Source: CAZBSE01 sp964610385
GTDB taxonomy: Bacteria; Actinomycetota; Humimicrobiia; Humimicrobiales; Humimicrobiaceae
Length of the DNA: 64,000 bases
Direction: 5' to 3'
Assembly: GCA_964610385.1 (NCBI GenBank)
Contig: CAZSXW010000003.1
Coordinates: forward strand, 186,001-250,000
The position numbers and the translations under genes were made by a program. Below the pieces are notes generated by a model. The model was not told the origin of the DNA. It was given only the letters and a program-made list of their open reading frames with translations, and ran no database searches. Shown one piece after another: positions 54,993 through 62,222 of the stretch. Each line of letters begins with the position of its first letter. Position 1 is the first letter of the stretch.

Positions 54993-55799
54993 TTGGACAA
55001 CAGGGCAATAGGAGTATTTGATTCCGGTGTGGGAGGACTAACTGTACTGCGGGAAATAATAAAGGCAGTTCCTGATGAGAGCACCATATATTTTGGGGAT
55101 ACCAAGCGGTTTCCCTACGGCCCCCGTGATCTGAATGAAGTCAAGAGACTGGCATTTAAAATAACCAGGTTCCTTTGTGATAAAGATATAAAACTTATCG
55201 TTATTGCCTGTAACACTGCTGCCGCTGCAGCCTTGGAAAGTATAAAGAAACAACATATCGATATACCGATAATAGGTGTAATAGGTCCGGGTGCCAGGAC
55301 TGCCGTTTATAATACAAGAAATAAAAGAGTGGGTATCATTGCTACCAAGGGCACCATTAAAAGCAGGGCCTATGATAAAGAAATCAAAAGGATAGATCCT
55401 GAAATAAAGACATTTTCGGTACCTTCTCCATTGCTGGTAGATTTTGTAGAAAAAGGGATTCTTAAGGGAAGTGATCTCGATAAAGTTATTTACGGTTATT
55501 TAAAGCCGTTATTTGAGGCTGATATTGATGTTTTGATAATGGGCTGTACCCATTTTCCATTGATCGAGAAGCAGATTTTGGCCTGCAGCGGTAATGGCAT
55601 CAGGGTAATAAACTCTGCAGTGGAGACTGCCAAGGATGTAAAGAAAGTGCTTTCCGAAGAAGGAATTTCTGCCGGGAAAGGCCACAGGCCGGATAGAATT
55701 TTTTATGAAACGGGCATGGTAAGTAGTTTCTTTAAGGTAGGTAAGATGTTTTTGGGTTCGGAGATAAAGGAAGTCATAAGGACAAGGCTTGATATATAA
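54993..55799 (+). CDS. murI: Glutamate racemase
   Basis: 268 residues: IGVFDSGVGGLTVLREI (Asp), YFGDTKRFPYGPR, IACNTAAAAAL (Cys 1) and MGCTHFPLIE (Cys 2). Supplies D-glutamate for peptidoglycan. TTG start at 54993 with an AGGAAG site; the order murI-rph-rdgB is common in Gram-positive lineages. Confidence 0.95.
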   Translation: MDNRAIGVFDSGVGGLTVLREIIKAVPDESTIYFGDTKRFPYGPRDLNEVKRLAFKITRFLCDKDIKLIVIACNTAAAAALESIKKQHIDIPIIGVIGPGARTAVYNTRNKRVGIIATKGTIKSRAYDKEIKRIDPEIKTFSVPSPLLVDFVEKGILKGSDLDKVIYGYLKPLFEADIDVLIMGCTHFPLIEKQILACSGNGIRVINSAVETAKDVKKVLSEEGISAGKGHRPDRIFYETGMVSSFFKVGKMFLGSEIKEVIRTRLDI

Positions 55800-55835
55800 G
55801 TAATGTTTTATCATTAAAGGGAAAGGCAGAAGCAA

Positions 55836-56564
55836 ATGGTTAAAAGAATTGACGGTAGGAAAGATGATGAAATAAGAAAGATAAAAATAACCAGAAATTA
55901 TATTTCTCATACCGAAGGTTCGGTGTTTATAGAGATGGGGAATACCAGGATTGTATGCACTGCCACTGCTGAGGATAAAGTCCCTAAATTTTTAGCCGGG
56001 AAAGGATCGGGCTGGATTACTGCGGAGTATGATATGATACCCGGCTCTGCTCCCCAGAGAATAATAAGACCCCAGACTTTGGGCAGGATCAACGGCAGGA
56101 CCCATGAAATTCAGAGGCTTATTGGCAGATCGCTCAGGAGTATTGCAGATCTGAGCAAGATCGGTGAAAGGACAATATGGATAGATTGTGATGTCATTGA
56201 AGCTGACGGTGGGACCAGAACCGCATCCATAACCGGAAGCTTTATCGCCCTTTTTGACTGCATGCATTCACTGGTAGATAAAAAAATCATCGGAGAGATG
56301 CCTATAGAAAGTTTTTTGGCTGCTGTAAGTGTGGGGATAGTAAATGGAAATATCCTGGTGGACCTCTGTTTTGAAGAAGATTCAAAAGCACAGGTGGATA
56401 TGAATGTGGTAATGAATTCCAAAAAGGAGCTGATAGAAGTACAGTCCACTGCGGAAATAACTCCTTTCAGTAGAGAAGATTTTGACAGGATGATGGAAAA
56501 GGCAACTGCCGCAGTTGCGGAGATCATAGATATCCAAAAAAAAACATTAAATAAAAGTTTATAA
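55836..56564 (+). CDS. rph: Ribonuclease PH
   Basis: 242 residues: GSVFIEMGNTRIVCTAT, GKGSGWITAEYDMIP, INGRTHEIQRLIGRSLR, WIDCDVIEADGGTRTASITG and EVQSTAEITPFSREDFDRM, the complete RNase PH motif series. Trims tRNA 3' ends by phosphorolysis, and sits close upstream of a tRNA cluster. Confidence 0.96.
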   Translation: MVKRIDGRKDDEIRKIKITRNYISHTEGSVFIEMGNTRIVCTATAEDKVPKFLAGKGSGWITAEYDMIPGSAPQRIIRPQTLGRINGRTHEIQRLIGRSLRSIADLSKIGERTIWIDCDVIEADGGTRTASITGSFIALFDCMHSLVDKKIIGEMPIESFLAAVSVGIVNGNILVDLCFEEDSKAQVDMNVVMNSKKELIEVQSTAEITPFSREDFDRMMEKATAAVAEIIDIQKKTLNKSL

Positions 56565-56604
56565 TCATCACTTTTTATCAATTAAAGGTAAAGGTTCAGA
56601 TCTT

Positions 56605-57201
56605 TTGCAGATAGTCATTGCTTCAAAAAATATCGGTAAAATAAAAGAAATAAAATCATATGCCTGCAGATTGCCAAAGGTACAATGGCTGACTTTTAAA
56701 GACTTTAAAGCTTTTCCTGATATAGAGGAGAAGGGAAGAAGCTTTTTAGAGAATGCAGAACTTAAGGCAGAAGCCATTTCCGACTATACGGGTATGATAA
56801 CTCTTGCTGATGACTCGGGACTTGAAGTGGAATTTTTAGGTGGCAGACCTGGAGTGAAATCATCAAGATATGCGGGTGAGAATGCTTCTGATAAAGAGAA
56901 CCGGGATAGGCTGATGGCCGAACTCAGGGATGCAAAAAATATTTCCGACAGAAGAGCCAGGTTTGTATGCAGTATGGTATTGTGGGAACCTGAAAAGGGC
57001 TCTATTTTTAAGGCCAGAGGTTTATGCGGCGGTTATATAGGTTTTGAAGAAAAAGGGACCGGAGGATTTGGCTATGACTGTATCTTTATACCTTCCGGGT
57101 ATAATAAGACCATGGCACAGATGGACAGGGAAGAAAAGAACAGGATCAGCCACAGGGGGAAGGCAATCAGGGCAGTTTGTGAGTTTATTGTAAATTTTTA
57201 G
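56605..57201 (+). CDS. rdgB: dITP/XTP pyrophosphatase (Ham1/RdgB)
   Basis: 198 residues: IASKNIGKIKEIKSY (SxNxxK), ADDSGLEVEFLGGRPGVKSSRYAG, and GTGGFGYDCIFIP with DREEKNRISHRGKA. Hydrolyses non-canonical purine NTPs. TTG start at 56605. Last protein gene before the tRNAs. Confidence 0.95.
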   Translation: MQIVIASKNIGKIKEIKSYACRLPKVQWLTFKDFKAFPDIEEKGRSFLENAELKAEAISDYTGMITLADDSGLEVEFLGGRPGVKSSRYAGENASDKENRDRLMAELRDAKNISDRRARFVCSMVLWEPEKGSIFKARGLCGGYIGFEEKGTGGFGYDCIFIPSGYNKTMAQMDREEKNRISHRGKAIRAVCEFIVNF

Positions 57202-57244
57202 AATTATGATATTATTTTTGTGCTAAAGAATCGGTCGGTACAGC

Positions 57245-57323
57245 CGGGGTGTAGCGCAGTTTGGATTAGCGCACCTGCTTTGGGAGCAGGGGGTCGGAGG
57301 TTCAAATCCTCTCACCCCGACCA
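57245..57323 (+). tRNA. tRNA-Pro (UGG)
   Basis: Acceptor CGGGGTG/CACCCCG, anticodon loop TTTGGGA between CCTGC and GCAGG, T-arm GGAGGTTCAAATCCTC, encoded CCA. Confidence 0.95.
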
Positions 57324-57329
57324 ATACGG

Positions 57330-57406
57330 GCGGGAATAGCTCAGTTGGCTAGAGCGTCAGCCTTCCAAGCTGAGGGTCGCGGGTTCGAATCCCGTTTCCC
57401 GCTCCA
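57330..57406 (+). tRNA. tRNA-Gly (UCC)
   Basis: Acceptor GCGGGAA/TTCCCGC, anticodon loop CTTCCAA, T-arm GCGGGTTCGAATCCCGT, discriminator T and encoded CCA. Six bases after tRNA-Pro. Confidence 0.95.
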
Positions 57407-57410
57407 TTTT

Positions 57411-57698
57411 TTATTTGGGTTTAGTCCCCTTTTTATACATTATAAGTAAATAGTAGATAATAGGTACAATCTGGCGGAAAAATATCAGGAGAAGGATCCA
57501 CAGTACTTTGGCGTCCTTGCCCCCATACGCAAAATCTTTATTATCTCTTCTTGCGCAGTCTATAAGAGTAATTATCCACAGGACAAATAGACCCAGACCG
57601 ATTAGAAAACCGAGCATCATGAAGCAAAAAACCGCAGTAATAAAGAGCATCGACAGCGAAGCCATCATAACTGCAGCAGCGGAAATAAGAAAGTCCAT
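57411..57698 (-). CDS. Small two-helix membrane protein with PLD nuclease N-terminal (PLDc_N) domain
   Basis: 95 residues. Hydrophobic segments at about 5-45 and 68-90 surround LIDCARRDNKDFAYGGKDAKVLW, followed by IVPIIYYLLIMYKK: the PF13396 pattern found as free small proteins and at cardiolipin synthase N-termini. No catalytic domain follows. ATG start with AGGAG 5 nt upstream. Lies on the minus strand among tRNA genes. Function unknown. Confidence 0.7.
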   Translation of the reverse strand: MDFLISAAAVMMASLSMLFITAVFCFMMLGFLIGLGLFVLWIITLIDCARRDNKDFAYGGKDAKVLWILLLIFFRQIVPIIYYLLIMYKKGTKPK

Positions 57699-57939
57699 TT
57701 GTTCTCCTGTCGTATTTTTTAATACTTTCCGACTGATTTTATTTTATCATGTTTCAGACCTGAGATAAAAGAAGCGTGATGTAGTGTTTTAAAACAAGTC
57801 TGGTTTTTTTATCAACGAAACCGTCCTTGACTTATGATATGATATTAACTAAAGTATTAAGCTGGTTTTGAGAGGTTTAGGGACTACCGGAATTTTTAAT
57901 ATTAAATTTTAATTTGTTATAATAATTATAAATATTTTT

Positions 57940-58016
<77 letters not shown>

Positions 58017-58060
58017 TATAAAGTTACTATAGTTTGCAAAGATTGATATAGCTAGATTGT

Positions 58061-58188
58061 GTAAAATATGCCAGAAGTGCATATTTTACGGGATTCGAAG
58101 AGACGGACTGAGTCGAAGATGAAGGAGTCTGTGTCTCTGCAGAGAGCGTAGCGAGACGAAAAAACGAATCCCTCCTTGTGTACCATAT
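58061..58188 (+). mobile_element. Structured tRNA-3'-end element, copy 1 (behind tRNA-Arg UCU)
   Basis: Order: hairpin GTAAAATATGC (58061-58071), 7-nt loop, GCATATTTTAC (58079-58089); arm GGGATTCG (58090-58097); core hairpin CGGACT (58104-58109), 16-nt loop GAGTCGAAGATGAAGG, AGTCTG (58126-58131); a further stem TCTC/GAGA (58134-58137 with 58153-58156); and CGAATCCC (58165-58172), the exact complement of the arm. The last piece begins a copy of the tRNA-Arg 3' end (57996-58019 repeated at 58165-58188, 22 of 24 bases equal). No coding frame. Homologous to 58640-58765; class unknown. I label it mobile because it appears behind two different tRNAs with target-like duplication. Confidence 0.65.
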
Positions 58189-58247
58189 TTGTAAGCGGAA
58201 TAAAGATATTTGATAATATAGCTGTCTTTTTGGTTGAAATATTAAAT

Positions 58248-58324
58248 GGTGAGAATAGCTCAGCTGGTAGAGCACAGGATTGTGGATCCTGGGGTCGCGG
58301 GTTCGATCCCCGTTTCTCACCCCA
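58248..58324 (+). tRNA. tRNA-His (GUG)
   Basis: Anticodon loop TTGTGGA, acceptor GTGAGAA/TTCTCAC with the extra G-1 at 58248 pairing C73, then encoded CCA. Confidence 0.95.
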
Positions 58325-58337
58325 TTTTTTAAAATTA

Positions 58338-58414
58338 GCGCCTGTAGCTCAGTTGGATAGAGCGTCGGACTTCGAATCCGTGCGTCGGGGGTTCGAATCC
58401 CTCCAGGCGTACCA
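58338..58414 (+). tRNA. tRNA-Arg (UCG)
   Basis: Acceptor GCGCCTG/CAGGCGT, anticodon loop CTTCGAA, encoded CCA. Close in sequence to tRNA-Arg(UCU) including the T-arm, but no element follows it. Confidence 0.94.
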
Positions 58415-58431
58415 TATTACTTTATTTAAGT

Positions 58432-58507
58432 GGGCCGTTAGCTCAGCTGGTAGAGCACCTGACTCTTAATCAGGGTGTCACAGGTTCGATCCCTGTACGG
58501 CTCACCA
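58432..58507 (+). tRNA. tRNA-Lys (CUU)
   Basis: Anticodon loop CTCTTAA between CTGA and TCAG; acceptor GGGCCGT/ACGGCTC with one G-T pair; encoded CCA. Confidence 0.93.
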
Positions 58508-58512
58508 TTTAT

Positions 58513-58599
58513 GCGAGAGTGGCGGAATTGGCAGACGCGCTAGACTTAGGATCTAGTGGGGTAACACCTGTAGGGGTTCAAGTCCCCTCTCTCGCACCA
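58513..58599 (+). tRNA. tRNA-Leu (UAG)
   Basis: Acceptor GCGAGAG/CTCTCGC, anticodon loop CTTAGGA, long variable arm (TGGGGTAACACCTGTA region), encoded CCA. Followed 166 bp downstream by an exact copy of its last 21 bases (58745-58765). Confidence 0.95.
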
Positions 58600-58639
58600 G
58601 AAAAGATATAATTTTTAAAGTAGATTTATGAGTCCATAT

Positions 58640-58765
58640 GGAAAACATGCTATAAGTGCATGTTTTCCGGGACTTGAATGGACGGACTGAGTCGAAGACG
58701 AGGGAGTCCGCGGTTACGTGAGCGAGCGAAGTGAGACGAAAGACCAAGTCCCCTCTCTCGCACCA
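58640..58765 (+). mobile_element. Structured tRNA-3'-end element, copy 2 (behind tRNA-Leu UAG)
   Basis: Same plan as copy 1: hairpin GGAAAACATGC (58640-58650), 7-nt loop, GCATGTTTTCC (58658-58668); arm GGGACTTG (58669-58676); core CGGACT (58683-58688), loop GAGTCGAAGACGAGGG, AGTCCG (58705-58710); stem TTAC/GTGA (58714-58717 with 58731-58734); GAGACGAAAGAC; then CAAGTCCC (58745-58752), exact complement of the arm and start of a perfect 21-base copy of the tRNA-Leu 3' end. The conserved loop and the compensating changes in the stems show it is the same element as 58061-58188. The ~40 bases between tRNA and hairpin are not alike in the two copies. Confidence 0.65.
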
Positions 58766-58796
58766 TTAAGCTTTCAAAGGACTATAAAACTGTGGT

Positions 58797-58824
58797 TTGT
58801 ATTTTGTTTGTTTTCTATTATAAT
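58797..58824 (+). promoter_or_regulatory. Probable promoter of the tig-clpP-clpX operon
   Basis: TATAAT at 58819-58824 with a TTGTAT 16 bp upstream (58797-58802), 59 bp before the tig start. It is the first promoter-like match after the tRNA cluster. Confidence 0.45.
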
Positions 58825-58882
58825 ATGAATCTTAATATGGAAATATGACTTTACAGTTTTAGATATTTCAGGAGGATTTTAT

Positions 58883-60304
58883 TTGAGTTATAAAATAAAG
58901 GGCCAGGAAAAGATTGATTTAAACAAAGTCAGATTGATCATAGAGGTCCCCAATGGTTCTTTAAAGAAAAATGTCGGTAAAGCCTATAAAAAAATATCCA
59001 GTGAAGTTAATATCCCCGGTTTTAGAAAAGGTAAGATACCCTATCATGTTATAGATATAAACTTCGGGAAGAATTATGTACTGGGTGAAGCTGCAAGTCT
59101 GCTGATATCTGAATTGTATCCGAATATCGTTGTAGAATCTGATCTTAAAACCATAGATTATCCTAAAGTAAAAATAACCCAGCTCCAGGAAGATCTTCCT
59201 CTGGTCTTTGAAGTTGAAGTGGAGCTGGAACCTGAAATAAAATTACCTGACTATAAGGGCATAGAAGTGACAGGACTTTCGACAGATGTCTCTGACCAGG
59301 AACTTGAAAAACAGATAAACAGTATAAGAAGCAACTTTGCTACCCTGGAGCCGGTTGAAGGCAACAAACCTGTATCCAAGGGTGATTATGTTACCCTTGA
59401 TTTTGATGGAGAGGTCGAAGGCAGGAAATTTGAGGGCGGTAGTGCCAAAGATTATCTTCTGGAAGTTGGTTCCAATACCCTGTTTTCTGATCTTGAAAAC
59501 TCGCTGGTGGGTTTAAAGAGAGGCGAAAATAAAAAAATAACACTCACCCTACCGGCTGATATTAAGGACAAAAAGCTTGCTGGTAAGAGGGCAAGTTTTA
59601 ATATTTTTATAAAGGAAATAAAGAGAAAAGCATTACCTAATATAGACCAGGGATTTTTAAAGAACTTCGGCGATTACAAAGATACAGAGAGTTTTAAGAA
59701 CAGTATTAAAGAGAGAATGATAAAACAGAAGAAGAATATAAGGAAAGGCAAGATTGTTGGAGAGATTTTAAGCCATATCATGGATAAGATGGAGGACGAT
59801 GTTCCCGGAGCAATGGTGAATAACAGAATAGAACAGATAAATAAAAATATCGATGAGAACCTGGAAAAACAAAAAATAAAAAGAGCCGATTATCTAAAGG
59901 CCATAAATCTTCCGGAAGACAAATTGAACCAGGAGATCAAGGAGAGAGCGATAAGGGAAATCAAGGAATACTTGATCTTTAAGGCACTGGAGAAAGCGGA
60001 AAAGAAAAATATAGAACCTTCAGAAGATGAGATTAAAAAGGAAAAAGATGATATTATAAATAGATATAAAGAGGAAGATTATATAAAGAAAATAGAAGAA
60101 TTCCTGGAAAAGCCTGAGGGTGATGAGACGGTAAAGCAGACTGTCAGGAGAAAAAAAATAATTGATCTATTAGTGGAAAAATCAAAGGTCGTAGAGGAAA
60201 AAAATAAAGAAAACAGAAACAAGGGCAGTATATGGACACCTGAAAAAGGAAAGAAAGAGGCAGGAGGAAAAACTAAGAAAATTTGGACTCCTAATTCAAA
60301 ATAA
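58883..60304 (+). CDS. tig: Trigger factor
   Basis: 473 residues: ribosome-binding loop PGFRKGKIPYHVI (about residues 47-60), FKBP-type PPIase domain (KGDYVTLDFDGEVEG to ENKKITLTLP, about 165-240) and a helical C-terminal chaperone domain. The last ~35 residues (NKGSIWTPEKGKKEAGG onward) are a basic tail with a repeated IWTP motif. TTG start behind AGGAGG. First gene of tig-clpP-clpX. Confidence 0.95.
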   Translation: MSYKIKGQEKIDLNKVRLIIEVPNGSLKKNVGKAYKKISSEVNIPGFRKGKIPYHVIDINFGKNYVLGEAASLLISELYPNIVVESDLKTIDYPKVKITQLQEDLPLVFEVEVELEPEIKLPDYKGIEVTGLSTDVSDQELEKQINSIRSNFATLEPVEGNKPVSKGDYVTLDFDGEVEGRKFEGGSAKDYLLEVGSNTLFSDLENSLVGLKRGENKKITLTLPADIKDKKLAGKRASFNIFIKEIKRKALPNIDQGFLKNFGDYKDTESFKNSIKERMIKQKKNIRKGKIVGEILSHIMDKMEDDVPGAMVNNRIEQINKNIDENLEKQKIKRADYLKAINLPEDKLNQEIKERAIREIKEYLIFKALEKAEKKNIEPSEDEIKKEKDDIINRYKEEDYIKKIEEFLEKPEGDETVKQTVRRKKIIDLLVEKSKVVEEKNKENRNKGSIWTPEKGKKEAGGKTKKIWTPNSK

Positions 60305-60317
60305 ACAAGAAAGAGCG

Positions 60318-60917
60318 ATGATTAAAATGTATAACGATTATTTAGTACCCATGGTGATAGAACAGACCAATAGAGGTGAGCGATCATTCGATATTTACTC
60401 TCGCCTGCTGAAAGAAAGAATAATTTTTTTAGGAGTAGCCATAGATGATAATATTGCCAATCTGGTTATGGCACAGATGCTTCATCTTGAAGCTGAAGAA
60501 CCGGATAAAGACATACAGCTATATATAAACTGTCCTGGTGGAGTAGTGACCTCAGCTCTGGCAGTATATGATACCATGCAGTTTATAAAGTCGCCGGTAT
60601 CGACTATATGTATAGGCCAGGCGGCAAGTGCGGCGGCAGTTTTGCTCCTGGCAGGAGAAAAAGGTAAGAGATTTTCACTTCCCAATTCAAGAGTCATGCT
60701 TCACCAGCCGTCAGGTGGTGTTTCGGGGACTACAATCGATGTTGAGATCCATGCGAAGGAAATGGTAAGGATACGCGCCCTTCTTAACGAAATAATTTCC
60801 AAACACACCGGACAGGAAGTAAAAAAGGTAGAGAAGGACACTGAAAGGGATTTTATATTAAATGCCAAAGAAGCCAAAGAATACGGGATAGTAGATGAAG
60901 TTATCTATAAAAAGTAA
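60318..60917 (+). CDS. clpP: ATP-dependent Clp protease proteolytic subunit
   Basis: 199 residues: RIIFLGVAIDD, CIGQAASAAAVLLLAGE (catalytic Ser), RVMLHQPSGG (catalytic His) and the handle region with ERDFILNAKEAKEYGIVDEV (Asp). Start at ATG 60318 or ATG 60327. Forms ClpXP with the next gene. Confidence 0.97.
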   Translation: MIKMYNDYLVPMVIEQTNRGERSFDIYSRLLKERIIFLGVAIDDNIANLVMAQMLHLEAEEPDKDIQLYINCPGGVVTSALAVYDTMQFIKSPVSTICIGQAASAAAVLLLAGEKGKRFSLPNSRVMLHQPSGGVSGTTIDVEIHAKEMVRIRALLNEIISKHTGQEVKKVEKDTERDFILNAKEAKEYGIVDEVIYKK

Positions 60918-60941
60918 GATTAATTAGAGGGGAGTATAGAT

Positions 60942-62222
60942 TTGTCGACTACTAACGGGAAAAGAGATGATTTTCTAAAATGTTCTTTCTGCAGTAAGTC
61001 TCAAAATCAGGTAAAGAAACTTATTGCCGGACCTGGAGTGTATATATGCAATGAGTGTGTAGACCTGTGCAATGAGATCATAGATGAGGAACTGAAAGAG
61101 GAAAGGGAGGTTGATTTTAAAGATCTTCCCAGGCCAAAAGAAATATATTCCATCCTCAACCAATATGTAATAGGTCAGGAAAGGGCAAAAAAAATACTTT
61201 CTGTAGCGGTATATAATCATTATAAGAGAGTAAAATATGAGGACAAGCTGAACAATGATGACACAGAGATTGAAAAAAGTAATATTTTACTTATAGGTCC
61301 TACGGGCTGTGGAAAGACTCTTCTGGCACAGACTCTGGCCAAGATATTAAATGTCCCCTTCTGTATTGCAGATGCAACATCGCTGACTGAAGCGGGTTAT
61401 GTCGGTGAGGATGTAGAGAATATATTATTGAGATTGATACAGGCTGCAGATTTTGATATCAAAAGAGCAGAGACTGGTATTATTTATCTTGATGAGATAG
61501 ACAAGATAAGCAGAAAGTCTGAAAACCCTTCTATTACCCGTGATGTATCCGGGGAGGGTGTACAACAGGCTTTACTTAAGATCCTGGAAGGAACTGAGGC
61601 CAATGTCCCGCCTCAGGGCGGCAGGAAACATCCCCACCAGGATTTCATACAGATAAACACTAATCATATCTTGTTCATCTGTGGGGGCTCGTTCAGCGGG
61701 CTGGAAAAGATAATAGAAAAAAGGATAAATAAGAGCAGCGTCGGCTTTATTTCGGGCGAGGTTTCCAGTAGAGTTGAAAAGATCGATATGCTTCTCCCCC
61801 AGACCATGCCGGAAGATCTATTAAAATATGGATTGATACCGGAACTTATTGGAAGGTTGCCCATTGTAGGTACATTATCAAATCTTTCTGAAGATGATCT
61901 GATAAAGATTTTAGTAGAGCCAAAAAACTCTCTGGTCAGACAATACGGCAAAATGTTTAAAATGGACAAAGTCGATCTTGAATTCACCAAAGGCGCTTTA
62001 AGAGAGATTGCCAGGCAGGCTTTAAAAAGAAAAACAGGGGCGAGGGGGCTAAGAGCTATTATGGAAGAGATCATGCTGAATGTCATGTTTGAAATACCCG
62101 CCAGAAAAGATATAAGTAAATGTATTATCACCAGAGAGGTCGTTGAAGACAGGATAGAACCCCAGGTAATAACCGGATCTAAAAATAAAGTTTTTTTGAA
62201 AGATGAGGAAAAATCAGCTTAA
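60942..62222 (+). CDS. clpX: ATP-dependent Clp protease ATP-binding subunit ClpX
   Basis: 426 residues: zinc-binding domain CSFCSKSQNQVKKLIAGPG with CNECVDLC, Walker A LIGPTGCGKTLLAQ, Walker B IIYLDEIDKI, pore loop YVGEDVENI, and sensor 2 KRKTGARGLR. Recognises ssrA-tagged proteins, thus linked to tmRNA at 53.7 kb. TTG start with GGGGAG. Confidence 0.97.
   Translation: MSTTNGKRDDFLKCSFCSKSQNQVKKLIAGPGVYICNECVDLCNEIIDEELKEEREVDFKDLPRPKEIYSILNQYVIGQERAKKILSVAVYNHYKRVKYEDKLNNDDTEIEKSNILLIGPTGCGKTLLAQTLAKILNVPFCIADATSLTEAGYVGEDVENILLRLIQAADFDIKRAETGIIYLDEIDKISRKSENPSITRDVSGEGVQQALLKILEGTEANVPPQGGRKHPHQDFIQINTNHILFICGGSFSGLEKIIEKRINKSSVGFISGEVSSRVEKIDMLLPQTMPEDLLKYGLIPELIGRLPIVGTLSNLSEDDLIKILVEPKNSLVRQYGKMFKMDKVDLEFTKGALREIARQALKRKTGARGLRAIMEEIMLNVMFEIPARKDISKCIITREVVEDRIEPQVITGSKNKVFLKDEEKSA

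Noticed and set aside
58027..58320. Short frames across the tRNA cluster (e.g. minus-strand 97 aa)
   Set aside because: They cover tRNA genes and the structured elements and have no ribosome-binding sites.
58061..58765. Group I intron, hammerhead ribozyme or CRISPR repeat in the tRNA cluster
   Set aside because: The tRNAs are uninterrupted, the hammerhead core (CUGANGA with GAAA) is not formed, and there are only two copies with no spacer array.
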